Shown: positions 52,601 through 55,212, counted from the first letter of the stretch. The stretch is 64,000 bases of DNA from Tridacna crocea (GCA_943736015.1 OX031070.1:42618173-42682172); one strand, 5' to 3'. Notes: generated by a model from the letters alone, not told the origin. Numbers and translations: made by a program.

Positions 52601-53328
52601 GAAAGCTATGAGTGAGTGAAGCTATTTTTAATCAAAATAAGTATTTCCATGATCGATGGCCTCAGCCTGTGTAACATGCCATTTACAGTTGCATAATCTT
52701 AGTGGTACCTAGCTATAAACTCATTTGCCTGAGAAAAAATGAGTTCGATTAGGTTTATATCCTTTGGCTTTGCACATAATACAATACATTGTCTTCAAAA
52801 TTCAATTTTGAACTCATAGTGGTATTGTCTTCTACAAATACCAAAAAAATGGAGAAAAAATCACACAACTGTTGGAATATGTTTTAAGATTGTGGGCTGA
52901 GTTGAGCACACATGCATTAAACTCTTCACCCATGACAACATGGTAGACTTTCATCATTGGAAGCATTTGTAGACAGCTAATAAAATGGGGTCTACATAAT
53001 TGGATTTGTCTGTAAAGGGAAGAAAACATTGTGGGAAATGGAGAAAATGCTGGTGACCAGCATTTTCTCCTTTGACCACAATGTTTTAAAATTGCCTCTC
53101 TGTCTTGAGTTGTTTAAAATGTGGGATAGTTTTTAAAAGGGTAAAATATAAGATAAGAGTCAAAAGATAATCACATCATAAATTTTGGTTTTGCAGACCA
53201 CAGGCCAATTGTTAGAGCTACAACAGAGTGTGTATTGCCTTGACAACGATCACCGGGGAAACCATCCAAAAGTTGCCATAGGAAGCAAGAACTTCATGTA
53301 CATTGTACGAGAAGAGAAGAAGTCCTGA
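16477..53328 (+). CDS. WD40-repeat protein, 9 coding exons (389 aa)
   Basis: The exons are 16477-16670, 20050-20134, 35429-35591, 36312-36507, 38877-38985, 39779-39810 or 43466-43497, 47726-47825, 49166-49324 and 53197-53328. Lengths sum to 1170 nt and every junction phase closes. The N-terminal 60 or so residues are low complexity with a run of five His. After them come WD-type blades: DGTIR+MYEVEP, GMIKFWHYTTGKCL, SINLYDMNTLRK, GGWDDTVQ+YWDD and LTGSWCPGIALQ+IWDF. A GPHICGDALDID segment is typical of one invertebrate and protist WD40 family. It presumably forms a beta-propeller scaffold; partners and pathway cannot be told. Introns reach 15 kb and hold a nested antisense gene. Confidence 0.88.
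16683..17035 (+). repeat. tandem duplication (about 180 bp) with G-rich spacer, WD40 intron 1
   Basis: Two units start at about 16683 and 16868. Both have gtgccttat-ggacacac, tgttaccaattcgattt, cttttgacctgaaa or similar, a G-run, and ccatcaggttgta. The G/A tract at 16811-16849 is a long purine run. Confidence 0.8.
17036..18440. other. intron sequence without recognisable features
   Basis: Unique-looking AT-rich WD40 intron 1 sequence. The only relic is at about 17975-18050, a decayed TTAApal core (tctgggaaaaggagaaattg). Confidence 0.5.
18441..18706 (+). mobile_element. TTAApal MITE, type B, with duplicated left end
   Basis: The first 38 bp (ttaaccctttcccaaacaat to tttttacggg) are repeated in tandem before the rest of a normal copy. 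Confidence 0.88.
18727..19147. mobile_element. palindromic MITE (CATTCTTAAGAA family), copy 2, interrupted
   Basis: The left part ggcccgcatttaccaaccat stops at 18750 and resumes at 18977 (gaaca...). A TTAApal copy fills the gap. The right end is aagaatggttggtgaatacg. Confidence 0.82.
18750..18976 (+). mobile_element. TTAApal MITE nested inside the palindromic MITE
   Basis: Flanks read ccattc-TTAT-[element]-TTAA-gaaca, whereas uninterrupted copies of the host read ccattcttaagaac. The target is therefore the host TTAA. Core gctggtaaacagc. Confidence 0.9.
19150..19445 (+). mobile_element. tRNA-derived SINE, family 1
   Basis: B box agtttgaatccg, body ggttgatggtagtcattgca and tatgtgggaaagcagc, tail gtggtgttaaacaccatac followed by caatcattcatcaa. 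Copies also occur at 22922, 32208, 35786, 48595 and, partially, 27071 and 31545. Confidence 0.78.
20050..20134 (+). CDS. WD40 gene exon 2
   Basis: Acceptor tttcttttgacag, donor AAGG|gtaggt, 85 nt, phases 2 to 0. It encodes ECSTDVMCCRFSEDGSILAV, then GLIDGTIR, which is a complete WD-blade strand set. Confidence 0.85.
20165..20379 (+). mobile_element. degenerate TTAApal copy 30 bp after exon 2
   Basis: Keeps aaaggagaaaatgctggtaa, tcttgtctgcaaatgtttt and a worn right end. Confidence 0.6.
20505..20690 (+). repeat. dispersed repeat, inverted partner at 33505-33715
   Basis: cactcgtcacaactcggccg, gattccgtacc, aatcatgtgat and gaaaacttcaattggaa recur reverse-complemented at 33505-33715 in the same order. 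Class unknown. Confidence 0.65.
20691..21807. other. intron sequence, nothing recognised
   Basis: WD40 intron 2. I see no exon-like frame, SINE or TTAApal copy until about 21808. Confidence 0.45.
21808..22005 (+). mobile_element. TTAApal MITE lacking its left end
   Basis: Starts in the short arm (ggccctgagaaagaagcc). Core gctggtaaccagc; end gtgtggtaaagagttaa. Confidence 0.85.
22111..22268. mobile_element. TTAApal copy with two short arms
   Basis: Left ttaaccctttatgaaataat to gaggaagaaacc; right gattttcttccggggttgtt to gtgtggtaaggaattaa. Both flanks are the short arm, so this copy is palindromic over its whole length. Confidence 0.7.
22385..22505 (+). mobile_element. TTAApal core fragment
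   Basis: Worn palindrome gcagaaaatgctgcttgaaa / gcattttcttc with part of a left arm. Confidence 0.5.
22528..22755 (+). mobile_element. TTAApal MITE, type A
   Basis: Ends ttaactctttaccacacaat and gtttggtaatgagttaa; perfect palindrome. Confidence 0.9.
22922..23212 (+). mobile_element. tRNA-derived SINE, family 1
   Basis: Head gtcgtgagttcaatccctgg (B box), body ttgatgatagtcagtgcaac, tail aatggcgttaaacaccatac. Confidence 0.78.
23250..23602. mobile_element. two truncated TTAApal copies
   Basis: 23250-23408 (+) ends before the long-arm terminus. 23409-23602 (-) has ctctttaccaagtgacaaaa, long arm and an incomplete palindrome (gctggttttcatgagc). Confidence 0.65.
23603..24254. other. intron sequence, nothing recognised
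   Basis: AT-rich. No supported gene; the 98-codon frame on the minus strand lacks family resemblance. Confidence 0.4.
24255..24482 (+). mobile_element. TTAApal MITE, type C
   Basis: Ends ttaacgctttcccaaacaag and atttgggaaagggttaa; core gctcgtaatgagc. Confidence 0.9.
24529..25098. repeat. nested palindrome cluster inserted in a TTAApal stub
   Basis: A TTAApal left end (24529-24573) is cut by gtgagttatgaggcacaat palindromes at 24574-24657 and 24718-24802. The second is bracketed by larger inverted arms (aataatcttctttctatcgt at 24676; mirrored at 24822-24841). A related end (accacaatagaaagaagaat) occurs at 25063. There are at least three levels of inverted repeat. Confidence 0.7.
25128..25400. 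mobile_element. two fused TTAApal remnants
   Basis: Left remnant: ccctttactaaacaatctc plus a half core. Right remnant (-): ggtagaaaacattgtag, core gctgatgaccagc, short arm. Confidence 0.65.
25480..25708 (+). mobile_element. TTAApal MITE, type A
   Basis: Ends ttaacccattaccacacaat and gtttggtaatgggttaa. Confidence 0.9.
25709..26116. other. intron sequence, nothing recognised
   Basis: AT-rich WD40 intron 2 without recognisable elements. Confidence 0.4.
26117..26382. mobile_element. 266-bp TIR MITE with CTGCGCAG sub-palindromes
   Basis: Left end gggttgcaacacacgaaaag; the right end reversed is ggcttgcaacacgcgaaaag. TIRs run about 75 bp and include tctcggatcagcctgcgcag. The left TIR carries an extra internal palindrome (gcctgcgcagtctgcgcagg). 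Fragments lie at 12385-12535. Confidence 0.85.
26648..26811 (-). mobile_element. TTAApal MITE with internally deleted long arm
   Basis: Both ends and a full palindrome remain (gctggttaccagc). About 65 bp of long arm is missing between the left end and the core. Confidence 0.82.
26922..27038 (+). mobile_element. TTAApal right-half fragment
   Basis: gttttcccacaatatggtc, then tcatctgtaaatactttcaa and a worn end. Confidence 0.55.
27071..27200 (+). mobile_element. 5' part of SINE family 1
   Basis: ggtagtgcacagaactcac, B box ctggtttgatctccg, gattgatgacagtcatcgca. It is cut off at a TTAApal remnant. Confidence 0.65.
27197..27254 (+). mobile_element. TTAApal right end whose TTAA contains the receptor stop codon
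   Basis: ctgcaaatggtttgaattta to ggggtaaagaattaa. The terminal TTAA at 27251-27254 overlaps the minus-strand TAA at 27253-27251. Confidence 0.7.
27251..28447 (-). CDS. nicotinic-like Cys-loop receptor subunit, intronless, nested in the WD40 gene
   Basis: 398 aa in one exon. Order: hydrophobic leader at residues 17-30; extracellular domain; Cys-loop C166-C180 (CTADVKFYPFDKQSC); TM1 244-266; TM2 274-296; TM3 302-328; a short cytoplasmic loop of about 45 residues; TM4 372-396. The TM2 entry GERIG puts Glu at -1' with Thr 6' and Leu 9', as in cation channels. The loop-C vicinal Cys pair is absent, and the loop-B Trp position after the Cys-loop reads AASV, so classical acetylcholine binding as an alpha subunit is unlikely. 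The loop-D Trp (NMEWTA, W100) is kept. It may be a beta-type partner or respond to another ligand. Met10 is an alternative start. The gene lies antisense in WD40 intron 2. Confidence 0.92.
   Translation of the reverse strand: MQFNLKVKKMSGPSKFVNLTVTVVVLLSVMGRVDMQDFQARKTAVTDLVYDHLARLASLRPVSTVNTTLTVNMDLNIVAIIDFDEQNGFIEISGYLNMEWTADAYPTKTEFEDLVFNSLFWKPQVVLVSATKKAEEIGTDESVKVRYNFATKQCSWRPWLVIRSACTADVKFYPFDKQSCSFKLAASVYDDTELVLTPSNSAVSFDFYEENGEWEITESSSTPLIEDNISIVEYTIKLTRRPVYYVINLLAPIILLGTLNVFVFILPTESGERIGFAMTCFLAYVVFLGMIMEFLPSSSAPISYLTFYTFAMMIFSAGMALATIITIRIHDKREEDKIPSALSAAYNLVTCAGIQEVKREEATWKKIASSADTLFFVGFLIGQIIYSVAYLVPLILNA
28551..29011. mobile_element. two TTAApal MITEs joined at 28778-28780, upstream of the receptor gene
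   Basis: 28551-28780 (-) has core gctggttaccagc. 28778-29011 (+) is a clean type A copy. They begin about 100 bp 5' of the receptor start codon, so they may lie in its promoter or 5' UTR. Confidence 0.83.
29090..29428 (+). mobile_element. TTAApal degenerate copy and a copy without palindrome
   Basis: 29090-29265 has a broken core. 29270-29428 has left end ttaaccctttgtcatacaat, short arm, then directly the long arm (gtcgtctgcaaatgctctc). The central palindrome is cleanly missing. Confidence 0.7.
29512..29740 (+). mobile_element. TTAApal MITE, type A
   Basis: Ends ttaacccattaccacacaat and gtttggtaataggttaa; perfect core. Confidence 0.9.
29921..30195 (-). mobile_element. two partial TTAApal copies
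   Basis: 29921-30030 is a B/C-type long arm (accccttcccaaacatt). From 30031 a type A long arm (accaaacaacaaaatttta) runs into a half core ending at gctggttacc, where another element begins. Confidence 0.6.
30219..30522. mobile_element. TIR element with CATGCGCGGATCC ends
   Basis: Left gacatgcgcggatccagata with a G-run; the right end reversed is caggcatgggcggatccacc with a C-run. About 300 bp, no ORF of note. Confidence 0.65.
30683..30803 (-). mobile_element. TTAApal fragment
   Basis: Core gctgtttaccagc with both palindrome arms, then short arm. Confidence 0.6.
31044..31258 (+). mobile_element. TTAApal MITE, degenerate core
   Basis: Left end ttaactctttaacacacaac; long arm attgtcgtctgcaagtgcct; right end lost at about 31258. 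Confidence 0.7.
31283..31510 (+). mobile_element. TTAApal MITE, type A
   Basis: Ends ttaactcattaccacacaag and gtttggtaatgagttat; core gcaggtaaccagc. Confidence 0.87.
31545..31700 (-). mobile_element. reverse SINE family 1 fragment
   Basis: cctatctatgctttcccg, cccacataaccattgtcg and gtcgtaatgactatcatcaa are the complement of the SINE body. Confidence 0.65.
31745..32185. mobile_element. TTAApal type A (+) and type C (-) joined at TTAA 31959-31962
   Basis: 31745-31962 lost its last dozen bases at the junction (ttttgtagtttaaccc). 31959-32185 has core gcttgttacaagc and right end gtttgggaaagggttaa. Confidence 0.85.
32208..32516 (+). mobile_element. tRNA-derived SINE, family 1
   Basis: Body ttgatgatagtcattgctac, tttatgtgggaaagtgg, tail aataacaccatacagtcagt. 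Confidence 0.72.
32520..32979. mobile_element. two TTAApal MITEs separated by one base (TTAA T TTAA)
   Basis: 32520-32747 (+) has a slightly shortened tip (gctgaaccagc). 32749-32979 (-) has core gctggttaccagc and ends tgtgtggtaaagagttaa. Confidence 0.87.
33307..33416 (-). CDS. possible orphan exon, unrecognised
   Basis: Bounded by ctgttttaagag and CCAAG|gtatgcc, open only in one frame: ETFNLQNGKPADVKCTDPKH, then INPQDTAKGFDGTNHPR, phase 2 exit. The composition looks protein-like and it lies in otherwise AT-rich intron. I could not place neighbouring exons: the open stretch at 33000-33126 does not join in frame. It could be a decayed gene fragment. Confidence 0.25.
33505..33715 (-). repeat. 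dispersed repeat, inverted partner of 20505-20690
   Basis: On the minus strand: cactcgtcacaaattcgccg, gattccgtacc, gaatcatgtgatc, gaaaacttcaatcggaac, in the same order as the partner. Confidence 0.65.
33799..33996. mobile_element. palindromic MITE (CATTCTTAAGAA family), copy 3
   Basis: gggccggtattcaccaaccg to ggttggtgaatacgggcc; centre ggctaaaccaaatggtttag. This is the cleanest copy in the window. Confidence 0.88.
34113..34341 (-). mobile_element. TTAApal MITE with mixed ends
   Basis: The left end is type A (ttaactccttaccaaacaac) and the right end type B/C (gcttgtttgggaaagggttaa). It looks like a recombinant. Confidence 0.87.
34523..34983 (+). mobile_element. two TTAApal copies, first degenerate
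   Basis: 34523-34736 has a stuttered core (gctggttatgctggtaac). 34750-34983 has core gctggtaagcagc and end atgtggtaaagagttaa. Confidence 0.75.
35000..35262. other. intron sequence, nothing recognised
   Basis: AT-rich stretch before a half-palindrome repeat. Confidence 0.4.
35263..35371 (+). repeat. half copy of the 43533-43724 palindromic element
   Basis: cagagctccactgataagag and aaccctatgttgtgggtact match one arm of the element downstream of exon 6B. Confidence 0.7.
35429..35591 (+). CDS. WD40 gene exon 3
   Basis: Acceptor atttattcacag|ATGTAC, donor GCATCAT|gtaagg, 163 nt, phase 0 to 1. It encodes MYEVEPMTCHCLHSLQDED, then VPVTQIRFKMFEL and KKILIAS. Confidence 0.86.
35786..36311 (+). mobile_element. 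SINE family 1: tail, then a 5'-truncated copy interrupted by a TTAApal MITE
   Basis: 35786-35842 is a tail (ggtgttaaacaccattcag). 35843-36045 is a body (tatgtgggaaagcagccagt). After the MITE the tail resumes at 36279 (acagtattcaatcaatcaat). It runs up to the exon 4 acceptor at 36311. Confidence 0.72.
36046..36278 (-). mobile_element. TTAApal MITE inserted in the SINE tail
   Basis: Flanks cagca-TTAA and TTAA-acagtattc correspond to the single TTAA in the uninterrupted SINE tail (gtgttaaacaccat). Core ctggttaccag. Confidence 0.85.
36312..36507 (+). CDS. WD40 gene exon 4
   Basis: Acceptor atcttttccag, donor ACCAAG|gtgggt, 196 nt, phase 1 to 2. It encodes ASGMIKFWHYTTGKCLNTI, LTLAVNPENTLFCTTGDNPS and INLYDMNTLRKVSTLEP: nearly one and a half blades. 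Confidence 0.88.
36512..36971 (-). mobile_element. two TTAApal MITEs (tandem, same orientation) sharing TTAA 36741-36744
   Basis: The first begins 4 bp after the exon 4 end (gtttaccctgttaccaaac), has core gctggtaatcagc and an ends-variant gcaattggtaaagagttaa. The second has core gctggttaccagc and end ggtaaagggtgttaa. Confidence 0.83.
37238..37665 (+). repeat. dispersed element with internal tandem duplication, GGGCGTAT ends
   Basis: Starts tatacgcccgtcgaagacag and ends gatgggcgtatctt. Inside, a unit of about 165 bp (agcatatctccaaaactata to tacttgaattttgtcc) occurs twice, at 37314 and 37472. Confidence 0.75.
37768..37990 (+). mobile_element. TTAApal MITE, eroded
   Basis: Left end ttaaccctttaccaaacaat; core cctggtaaacagc; right end gtttgataaagagttac. 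Confidence 0.75.
38125..38355 (-). mobile_element. TTAApal MITE, type A
   Basis: Ends ttaaccctttaccacacgat and gtatggtaaagggttaa; core gctggttaccagc. Confidence 0.88.
38617..38728 (+). repeat. dispersed TATACCCC repeat, empty TTAApal site
   Basis: attatacccctgcaaatcaa, tataccagaatcagcctg, then gtgctggcgggggtgttaag and cacattcagtgacagctc. The ttaa is uninterrupted here. Confidence 0.75.
38730..38830 (+). repeat. dispersed repeat (agtaatattcttactcatgg type)
   Basis: Resembles 42415-42520 and 50866-50998: atcagtaatatt, actcatgaaaatgatgttca, gaaataaatttcaatctttc. Confidence 0.55.
38877..38985 (+). CDS. WD40 gene exon 5
   Basis: Acceptor caaattttcag, donor GTTCAG|gtacat, 109 nt, phase 2 to 0. 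It encodes DGRDIMDGHKCRVFALMYHP, then VFLSGGWDDTVQ, ending just before the WD dipeptide supplied by exon 6. Confidence 0.87.
39050..39286. mobile_element. palindromic MITE (CATTCTTAAGAA family), copy 4
   Basis: gggcccatatttaccaacta to aagaatgattggtgaataag, with extra sequence at the centre. Confidence 0.75.
39332..39575 (+). mobile_element. two TTAApal left-end fragments
   Basis: 39332-39430 (ttaaccctatactaaacag) and 39480-39575 (caatcctttaccaaggaat) both stop in the palindrome. Confidence 0.55.
39779..39810 (+). CDS. WD40 gene exon 6A (32-nt alternative exon)
   Basis: Acceptor tgcattacag, donor CAAAA|gtaagt. It encodes YWDDRMKHSQ plus two bases, phase 0 to 2. It completes the WD blade left open by exon 5 (DTVQ+YWDD). 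Short, but its splice sites and frame fit exactly. It is equivalent to 43466-43497. Confidence 0.72.
39895..39990 (+). repeat. short tandem repeat
   Basis: acagtt(a/t)acacttcactatgctt occurs three times from 39914 with a 24-25 bp period, followed by an inverted trace (gtgctaactgtacatg). Confidence 0.6.
40257..41283 (+). repeat. element with agctcatttgagc end and internal imperfect tandem units
   Basis: Starts with a palindrome (agctcatttgagcacaaagt / gctctaaatgagct) and ends at caggtgagcactttagg. Between them, units of roughly 100-150 bp repeat tcatgaaacttggtcagaat, tgtttgtcttgatgatacct and ggtcaaaaagtagg at about 40400, 40540, 40680, 40835, 40975 and 41105. Non-coding; it lies between exons 6A and 6B. 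Confidence 0.7.
41454..41932. mobile_element. two TTAApal MITEs, 12 bp apart
   Basis: 41454-41682 (-) has core gctggttaccagc. 41695-41932 (+) has core gctggtaaccagc, with a small insertion (aataattataattattg) before the TGCAAATGC block. Confidence 0.88.
42187..42337. mobile_element. palindromic MITE (GGTTATTACACGACTGATGAG)
   Basis: Left ggttattacacgactgatga and right catcagccatgtaataaccc mirror each other over about 70 bp, centred on gagggctttagcccgaggg. Confidence 0.82.
42415..42520 (+). repeat. dispersed repeat (agtaatattttcacaagtgg type)
   Basis: gtgaacatcatcagtaatat, aaaatgttaccgatgatgtt and gaaataaatgtctgtctttc; weakly self-complementary. Related to 50866-50998. Confidence 0.6.
42606..42835 (+). 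mobile_element. TTAApal MITE, type A (good reference copy)
   Basis: Ends ttaacccattaccacacaac and gtttggtaacgggttaa; intact palindrome and long arm (gtcgtctgcaaatgctttc). Confidence 0.92.
42954..43185 (+). mobile_element. TTAApal copy without palindrome plus a long-arm fragment
   Basis: 42954-43107 has both ends but only tgtgtgaaacgc where the hairpin should be. 43110-43185 is a stray long arm (attgtcatctgcaaatgcct). Confidence 0.62.
43466..43497 (+). CDS. WD40 gene exon 6B (32-nt alternative exon)
   Basis: Acceptor tgtatatttttag, donor TTTAA|gtaagt. It encodes YWDDRKRHSF plus two bases, phase 0 to 2. It has the same length and phase as exon 6A and 21 of 32 identical bases. Using both would shift the frame, so one or the other must be chosen. 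Confidence 0.72.
43533..43724. repeat. palindromic element downstream of exon 6B
   Basis: Arms: agagtccagataagagcgag with actcattagaatcgtctcg, and cgagacgattctaatgagta with tatctggagctct. The two sides diverge in the middle of each arm. Confidence 0.75.
43968..44195 (+). mobile_element. TTAApal MITE, type A
   Basis: Ends ttaaccctttaccaaacaat and atttggtaaagagttaa; core gctggtacccagc. Confidence 0.9.
44196..45065. other. intron sequence, nothing recognised
   Basis: WD40 intron. A gagaggtcaacat at 44489 and its mirror tgttgacctctcc at 44978 hint at an old TIR element, but too little matches to call one. Confidence 0.35.
45066..45474. mobile_element. TTAApal truncated copy (-) followed by copy (+)
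   Basis: 45066-45230 has core gccggttaccagc and no short arm. 45249-45474 has core gctggtaaccagc and ends gtttggtaatgagttaa. Confidence 0.8.
45497..45715 (+). mobile_element. TTAApal MITE, type C
   Basis: Ends ttaaccgtttcccaaacaag and ttttgggaaagggttaa; core gctcgtaacgagc. Confidence 0.9.
45925..46590 (+). repeat. 158-bp tandem repeat, about four units
   Basis: acacagaattgacctaggtt recurs at about 45962, 46120, 46277 and 46438, each followed by a caaatttggcacagac-like block and ggtcaaggtcacagtgac. Non-coding. Confidence 0.75.
46731..46958 (-). mobile_element. TTAApal MITE, type A
   Basis: Ends ttaattcttttccacacgag and gtgtggtaatgggttaa; core gctggttaccagc. Confidence 0.9.
47284..47510 (-). 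mobile_element. degenerate TTAApal copy
   Basis: gggaaaaggagaaaatgctg survives on one arm; end gtgtggtaaagcatg. Confidence 0.55.
47541..47673. repeat. perfect-ended hairpin just upstream of exon 7
   Basis: ttataataatcaaattttct is mirrored by tttgattattataa. The inner arms pair over about 60 bp (cttcctcaggtgtgatc / gatcacacttgaggaag). It ends 52 bp before exon 7. Confidence 0.85.
47726..47825 (+). CDS. WD40 gene exon 7
   Basis: Acceptor ttttcatcag, donor TTACAG|gtaagt, 100 nt, phase 2 to 0. It encodes HFSGPHICGDALDIDPKHN and HILTGSWCPGIALQ. The last 36 nt are the first part of a 63-bp tandem repeat. Confidence 0.85.
47790..48310 (+). repeat. 63-bp minisatellite built from the exon 7 end and its splice donor
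   Basis: Unit starts fall exactly every 63 bp (47790, 47853, 47916, 47979, 48042, 48105, 48168, 48231, 48294). Each unit is 36 nt of exon (ctgactggttcctggtgtcc to ttacag) plus 27 nt of intron (gtaagttgttggagtaagta...). Donor-like GT survives in six of the eight complete units; units 4 (cagga) and 7 (cagtt) have lost it. A TTAApal half copy truncates the array. Confidence 0.92.
48311..48534 (-). mobile_element. TTAApal right half and a degenerate copy
   Basis: 48311-48398 begins at the palindrome centre (ccagcattttctcc) and ends ggtaaagggtta. 48400-48534 has core gctagttaccggc. Confidence 0.65.
48595..48877 (+). mobile_element. tRNA-derived SINE, family 1, with MITE in its tail
   Basis: Body tatgtgggaaagcagccagt, aaagcatggataggtgcact. 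The tail (ggtgttaaacactacac) appears only after the TTAApal copy, at 49121-49141. Confidence 0.7.
48878..49121 (+). mobile_element. TTAApal MITE, type A, with long-arm insertion
   Basis: Ends ttaacccattatcacacaat and gtttggtaatgggttc. About 16 extra bases (ggtgatcgttgtcaag) sit in the long arm. It lies 45 bp upstream of exon 8. Confidence 0.87.
49166..49324 (+). CDS. WD40 gene exon 8
   Basis: Acceptor taattattccag|ATCTGG, donor CTGAAC|gtatgt, 159 nt, phase 0 to 0. It encodes IWDFNSAQKIKDVPPEPLNN, YCCQWLGSESIICGGHNHN and MARIIDRGTLN. Confidence 0.88.
49341..49476. repeat. hairpin (about 62-bp arms) 16 bp after exon 8
   Basis: ttgtgcggtcaggtggcagg is mirrored by ctgccacctgaccgtacaa; the central arms are ggttaatcatgtcgcc / ggcgacatgattcacc. 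Confidence 0.88.
49482..49837. mobile_element. TIR element (TTATTATACTGCAAAG), 356 bp
   Basis: ttattatactgcaaag at 49482 is mirrored by ctttgcagtataataa at 49822. The interior has no ORF of interest. It may belong with the hairpin immediately upstream. Confidence 0.6.
49851..50079 (-). mobile_element. TTAApal MITE, type A, core mutated on one side
   Basis: Ends ataactctttaccaaacgac and gtgtggtaaagggttaa; core gttgctaaccacc. Confidence 0.85.
50162..50391 (+). mobile_element. TTAApal MITE, type A
   Basis: Ends ttaacccattaccactcaat and atgtggtatagagttaa; core gctggtaaccagc. Confidence 0.9.
50389..50730 (+). repeat. tandem duplication carrying a TTAApal copy
   Basis: 50389-50447 (caaggtgtatggggtaaata ... 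gatttgtctttgattta) recurs at 50670-50730 (taaagtgtatggggtaaaga ... gatttgtctttgattta). A duplicated segment therefore includes flank plus MITE. Confidence 0.78.
50444..50672 (+). mobile_element. TTAApal MITE, type A
   Basis: Ends ttaacccattaccacacagt and gtgtggtaaagagttaa; very similar to the copy at 50162, as expected from duplication. Confidence 0.9.
50866..50998. repeat. palindromic element (tgaaagaccaaaatttgttt)
   Basis: tgaaagaccaaaatttgttt is mirrored by gaaataaatttcgatctttca; the centre is tattttcacgagtggcac / gagtgaaaatat. Confidence 0.8.
51000..51650. other. intron sequence, nothing recognised
   Basis: WD40 intron 8. Less AT-rich at 51070-51200; no coding frame or element recognised. 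Confidence 0.4.
51651..51871 (-). mobile_element. TTAApal MITE, eroded
   Basis: Left end ttaatcctttcccacatga; core gctggttaccagt; right end gggtggtaaagggttaa. Confidence 0.75.
51872..52916. other. intron sequence, a GATCAGACT-type fragment only
   Basis: 51900-51970 resembles the repeat at 1198-1330 (gatcaggatcagactgcac). The rest looks unique and non-coding. Confidence 0.4.
52917..53146 (-). mobile_element. TTAApal MITE, eroded, 50 bp before exon 9
   Basis: aaactcttcacccatgacaa, core gctggtgaccagc, end tttaaaagggtaaaa. Confidence 0.75.
53197..53328 (+). CDS. WD40 gene exon 9 (terminal)
   Basis: Acceptor ttggttttgcag|ACCACA. It has 43 codons and TGA and encodes TTGQLLELQQSVYCLDNDH, KVAIGSKNFMYIVREEKKS. 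It closes the last blade. Confidence 0.86.
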   Translation, partial: TTGQLLELQQSVYCLDNDHRGNHPKVAIGSKNFMYIVREEKKS

Positions 53329-53514
53329 GAAACAGACAAACAGAATCAAATCAAATCAAAACGGAAGGAGTTATGTCTCGTTGTCGTCCAAAAACACCTT
53401 GTTTTTTGATTGACCATTTTGGTTTTTACCAAAATATATTTATATTTTATTATTTGTAGTTAAAAATCAGTTGTTGTATGTATGAGACACTCAAACAGAT
53501 GATATGATCTGACA

Positions 53515-54131
53515 TACAGGGTGTTCATAATATCTGTCCCCATTCTAAACCATCCTGGTTTTGTCAAAACTGAACAGACAATTAAAGCGAATATGTATCT
53601 GCATAGCAGACAAAACAAATTTTATATTGATATATAATTTGTATTAGTACATTTGAAAGTGTCATTCCTGGCTGGCCTCAATCTTTATATGCTATGTTCA
53701 ATATGACGTCCGTTTTGGGCAATTACGTCAAGTCTGTCTGAAATTATTGATCACGTTCCTACATGTTTCCTGGCTAATGGAGCAGATCTTTCTCTTGATG
53801 GCTCTCTAAGTTCATCTGTATTTGCTGGTGTGGGTCTGTATACGCTGCGTCCTTCAAGTAACCCCACAAGAAAAAGTCAAGGAAAGACATCAATAATTTC
53901 AGACAAAGACTTGACGTCGTAATTGCCCAAAACAGACGTCATATTGAACATAGCCTGTAAAGATTGACGCCAGGCAGGATTGACACTTTCAAAGGTACTA
54001 ATACAAAAAATATATCGGTATAAAATTTGTTTTGTCTGTTATGCAGATACGTATTCCCTTTAGTTGTGTGTTGAGTTTTGACGAAACCATAATGGTTTAG
54101 AATGGGGACAGATATTATGAAACACCCTGTA
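53515..54131 (-). mobile_element. deleted Tc1/mariner-like transposon with long TIRs
   Basis: Bounded by TA-cagggtgtt... and ...aacaccctg-TA. TIRs extend about 250 bp (atctgtccccattctaaacc at 53540; mirrored at 54098-54117). Only the centre is unique. There the minus strand at 53838-53880 reads LDFFLWGYLKDAAY, the C-terminal hallmark of DDE transposases of this superfamily. It is non-autonomous: the rest of the transposase is gone. It starts 187 bp after the WD40 stop. Confidence 0.82.
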
Positions 54132-54180
54132 TAGTGCAGTTACGATTAAATCTTATTGTACAAGTTCATCAAAACATCTT

Positions 54181-54637
54181 ATAAATTCTTCACCAAACAA
54201 CAAAACTTTAGACTTGCCCAAGTTCAAAGCAATTGCAGACAAAAAATTGAATTTGCTCAAATGAAAGAGATTTGCTTTTGATAGGGTAGAAAACATTGTG
54301 GGAAAAAGAGACAATGCTGATCATTAGCAATATCTCCTTTTCTCATTATGTATTTTTGAATACTTCCTATTTTGGGTGGTTGAAACATTGGAATGTTAGG
54401 TAAAGGATTAACTCGTTACCAAACGACAAAATTTTAGACTTGTCCAAATTGAAAGCAGTTGCAGACAACAAATTAAACATTACTCAAAAATTGAAACTTG
54501 ACTTTAGAAGAGTAGAAAACATTGTGGGAAAAGGAGAAAATGCTGTTTACCAGCATTTTCTCCTTTTCCCACAATGTTTTCAAAAGGCTTCTTCCTCTGG
54601 GTCGTTAAATCCAGGAATTGTTTGGTAAAGGGTTAGA
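54181..54637 (-). mobile_element. two TTAApal MITEs (same orientation) sharing TTAA 54408-54411
   Basis: 54181-54411 is eroded (core gctgatcattagc). 54408-54637 is clean (core gctgtttaccagc; end gtttggtaaagggtta). Confidence 0.83.
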
Positions 54638-54682
54638 TCAATAATTTTATGTTGTACAAGACGCTCAAACATATTGAATCTT

Positions 54683-55002
54683 GTGACCAGCATTTTGTCC
54701 TTTTTCAGTATTATTTTTAGGATCCTTCCTCCTTTGGGTATTGAAAAATTGGGCAGTTTGATAAGGGGTTTAACCCTTTCCCAAACGACAAACTCTTGGA
54801 CTAGACCAAATTGAAAGCATTTGTAGATGACAATTCAACTCTTGCTGAAAAGATGATTTCTGTCTATGATAGCTAGGGGAGAAAACACTGTGGGAAAAGG
54901 AGAAAATGCTGGTTACCAGCATTTTCTCCTTTTCCCACAGTGTTTTCAAAGGGCTACTATTCCAGACCCGTAAAAACCAGGGATTGTTTGGGAAAGGGTT
55001 AA
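54683..55002 (-). mobile_element. TTAApal fragment joined to a type B copy at TTAA 54770
   Basis: 54683-54773 is a right-half remnant. 54770-55002 has ends ttaaccctttcccaaacgac and gtttgggaaagggttaa; core gctggttaccagc. Confidence 0.85.
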
Positions 55003-55089
55003 TCAATTGTTTTTATAGTATAAGAAACTCAAACAGACATATTGGATCTCATGAAAACTGACATTTGGGATATATAGGATGAGACGTGA

Positions 55090-55212
55090 GTTGGTTTTTG
55101 AGATAAAAATTTATTAAACAAGTCTACAAAAATGTTATTAAGTGAGCCTTTGGCGAGCTAAATAACATTTTTTTGTGGACGAATTTGATAAATTTTAACC
55201 TAAAAAACGAAC
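55090..55212. repeat. palindromic element, about 58-bp arms
   Basis: gttggtttttgagataaaaa is mirrored by ttttaacctaaaaaacgaac; the inner arms are acaaaaatgttatt / aataacatttttttgt. Confidence 0.8.
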
